15,063 bases of DNA from NCBI GenBank assembly GCA_002311385.1, contig DCAE01000048.1:2280-17342 (forward strand), written 5' to 3'. A program made the translations under genes and the position numbers. Shown piece after piece: positions 14,150-15,063 of this stretch. The notes under the pieces are model-generated. The model saw nothing but the letters and a program-made list of their open reading frames with translations, did not search any database and was not told the origin of the DNA. How positions within the stretch are numbered: the first letter of the stretch is position 1; the number at the start of each line of letters is the position of its first letter. This DNA is from Dehalococcoidia bacterium UBA1141 (GTDB lineage: Bacteria; Chloroflexota; Dehalococcoidia; Lucifugimonadales; UBA3495).

Positions 14150-14851
14150 TTAAAATCTTTTTATCTTCCTAATAAACTCGTTTAAGGTGGAGGGAAGTCT
14201 TTCGTCCACAGACCTTACAGCAAACCTTAAAAGTTCCGGATTTTCCATCGAATGGACGTCTGTTAAGGCTAATAGTTTTTCCCCATGTTCATCAAGATAT
14301 TTCCCGGCGAGATATTCATTACTGACATCACCTTCTCCAAAGGCGTCTATCTTCCCTGCCAGTAACTGTGACACGACTTCATCCTGAGAAGGCACAAGTG
14401 GAATTATCGTAGCCCCTAACGGTTTGTACCTGAGGTCTCCGTCTATGTGGGCACTGGAGGTAGGCGTTACGACTATTTTTTTACCCTCGAAATCGCCGGG
14501 ACATTTAAGAATTTCCAAATCTGACCTACGTATCAACAACGATCTGGTTACAAGCATATAAGGATCACTCCATACGGCGTTTTCACCAAGATAACGATCC
14601 TCGTACTCCATCATGCCTGCTGCAGATACATCGCAATCGCCATTGCCGGGGGCTTCCCAAAGACCGGCAAAGTCCCTCTTTTTGATCTCTACCTTTAGGT
14701 CCATTTCCTCCGCAAACTCTCGAAGAACACTAATATCCGTGCCTACAATGTCTCCTCCATCTTCGTACGAAAACGGTGCGAACTCTGTGTAAGTACAAAT
14801 AGTCAAAATCCCTTCCGATATTGTTGTAAACGCATCTTTATTCTTTGCCAT
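14150..14851 (-). CDS. Family-3 solute-binding protein domain without a signal peptide
   Basis: A 233-residue protein matching the periplasmic amino-acid-binding fold (SBP_bac_3) over its whole length: GILTICTYTEFAPFSYEDGG at the first strand, IVGTDISVLREFAEEM, then DFAGLWEAPGNGDCDVSAAGM, the ligand-site region RYLGENAVWSDPY, KKIVVTPTSSAHIDGDLRY, and QLLAGKIDAFGEG, ending in a helix LNEFIRKIKRF. The length equals a mature binding protein. The N-terminus MAKNKDAFTTISEG has no hydrophobic stretch, lipobox or Sec signal, so as written it is cytoplasmic. GAAGG 8 nt before the ATG supports this start. No ABC permease or ATPase gene is adjacent. The gene is clearly more AT-rich than its neighbours, which suggests a different origin. 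A lost signal peptide or a cytoplasmic sensor/enzyme role are the two options. Confidence 0.8.
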   Translation of the reverse strand: MAKNKDAFTTISEGILTICTYTEFAPFSYEDGGDIVGTDISVLREFAEEMDLKVEIKKRDFAGLWEAPGNGDCDVSAAGMMEYEDRYLGENAVWSDPYMLVTRSLLIRRSDLEILKCPGDFEGKKIVVTPTSSAHIDGDLRYKPLGATIIPLVPSQDEVVSQLLAGKIDAFGEGDVSNEYLAGKYLDEHGEKLLALTDVHSMENPELLRFAVRSVDERLPSTLNEFIRKIKRF

Positions 14852-15063
14852 AATTCATGCCTTCAATGGGTAAAACGTATTTCTATTGCATTTTAGCAAG
14901 TCAAAAGAAAGTACCGCCTACTTTGACTCCCACGTGCTGCAGACGCCCCAACAGGCTGCGGCTTGTGCCGGTGCTGTGATTTGCTTGCGAGAACAGTCTA
15001 TGCACATCGGCCAAAGTAAAGGCAGGTATTAACCGAAAGGAAAAGGCCCCCGGAACCAACCGG
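14852..15063. other. Right-hand end of the window, no gene seen
   Basis: These 212 bp carry the Shine-Dalgarno of the solute-binding gene at the left. I see no gene, repeat or RNA with support in the rest. Confidence 0.5.

Noticed and set aside
1..15063. CRISPR array, insertion sequence or transposase, integrase, phage genes
   Set aside because: No repeat-spacer pattern, no terminal inverted repeats and no transposase or integrase motifs were seen on either strand.

Overview
The window looks like a chromosomal stretch of a free-living bacterium of moderate GC. My best guess is Chloroflexota, possibly the SAR202/Dehalococcoidia side. That guess rests on the company of genes: a Rieske oxygenase, a single-domain MetE-like enzyme, a remnant I read as DUF6176, a NIPSNAP-like protein, and a cyclase/ATPase-type TPR remnant. 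It is family-level recall, not a search result. Ten protein genes appear intact and sit among at least five broken genes, so this is accessory DNA in the course of decay around one housekeeping gene (typA).

Layout. 137-1126 (+) is a NAD-dependent epimerase pseudogene with about five frame changes, one at an 8-bp tandem repeat. 1260-1410 (-) holds two 73-nt degenerate tRNA-Pro(CGG)-like units in tandem, 78 bp apart. 1711-3573 (+) is typA/bipA. 3652-3980 (+) is an AbrB/VapB-type antitoxin with a promoter and a palindrome, followed by a 20-codon stub of its PIN-domain (VapC) toxin in which the first catalytic Asp has become Tyr. 4080-5219 (-) is a core MetE-like methyltransferase with the zinc ligands present. 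5536-8244 (-) is a two-component pair: a membrane PAS histidine kinase interrupted by an in-frame TAA in its ATP-binding domain, then an intact receiver domain fused to a KaiC/ArlH (FlaH)-like RecA-fold ATPase. 8497-11047 (+) has a promoter, a Rieske ring-hydroxylating oxygenase alpha subunit, a GlcG/HbpS-like protein and a nitroreductase, with a convergent NIPSNAP-like protein at 11057-11368. 11465-11781 (+) is a DUF6176-like pseudogene whose frameshift is an exact 11-bp tandem duplication. A strong bidirectional terminator separates it from a broken TPR gene (11873-13241, -). The right end has a small membrane-anchored protein of unknown function (13543-14025, +), a tRNA-3'-end-like fragment, and a family-3 solute-binding protein with no signal peptide (14150-14851, -).

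How the parts work together. The most coherent unit is the kinase plus REC-ATPase pair, which implies phospho-signalling into a KaiC/ArlH-type ATPase rather than a DNA-binding output; in this sequence the kinase is cut short. The Rieske, GlcG-like, nitroreductase and NIPSNAP-like genes would suit oxidative breakdown of aromatic or other recalcitrant organic compounds, but no beta subunit, ferredoxin or reductase is present. Several lesions have a readable cause (repeat copy number, tandem duplication, single stop codons), so they can be tested against reads or sister genomes to separate true decay from assembly error.
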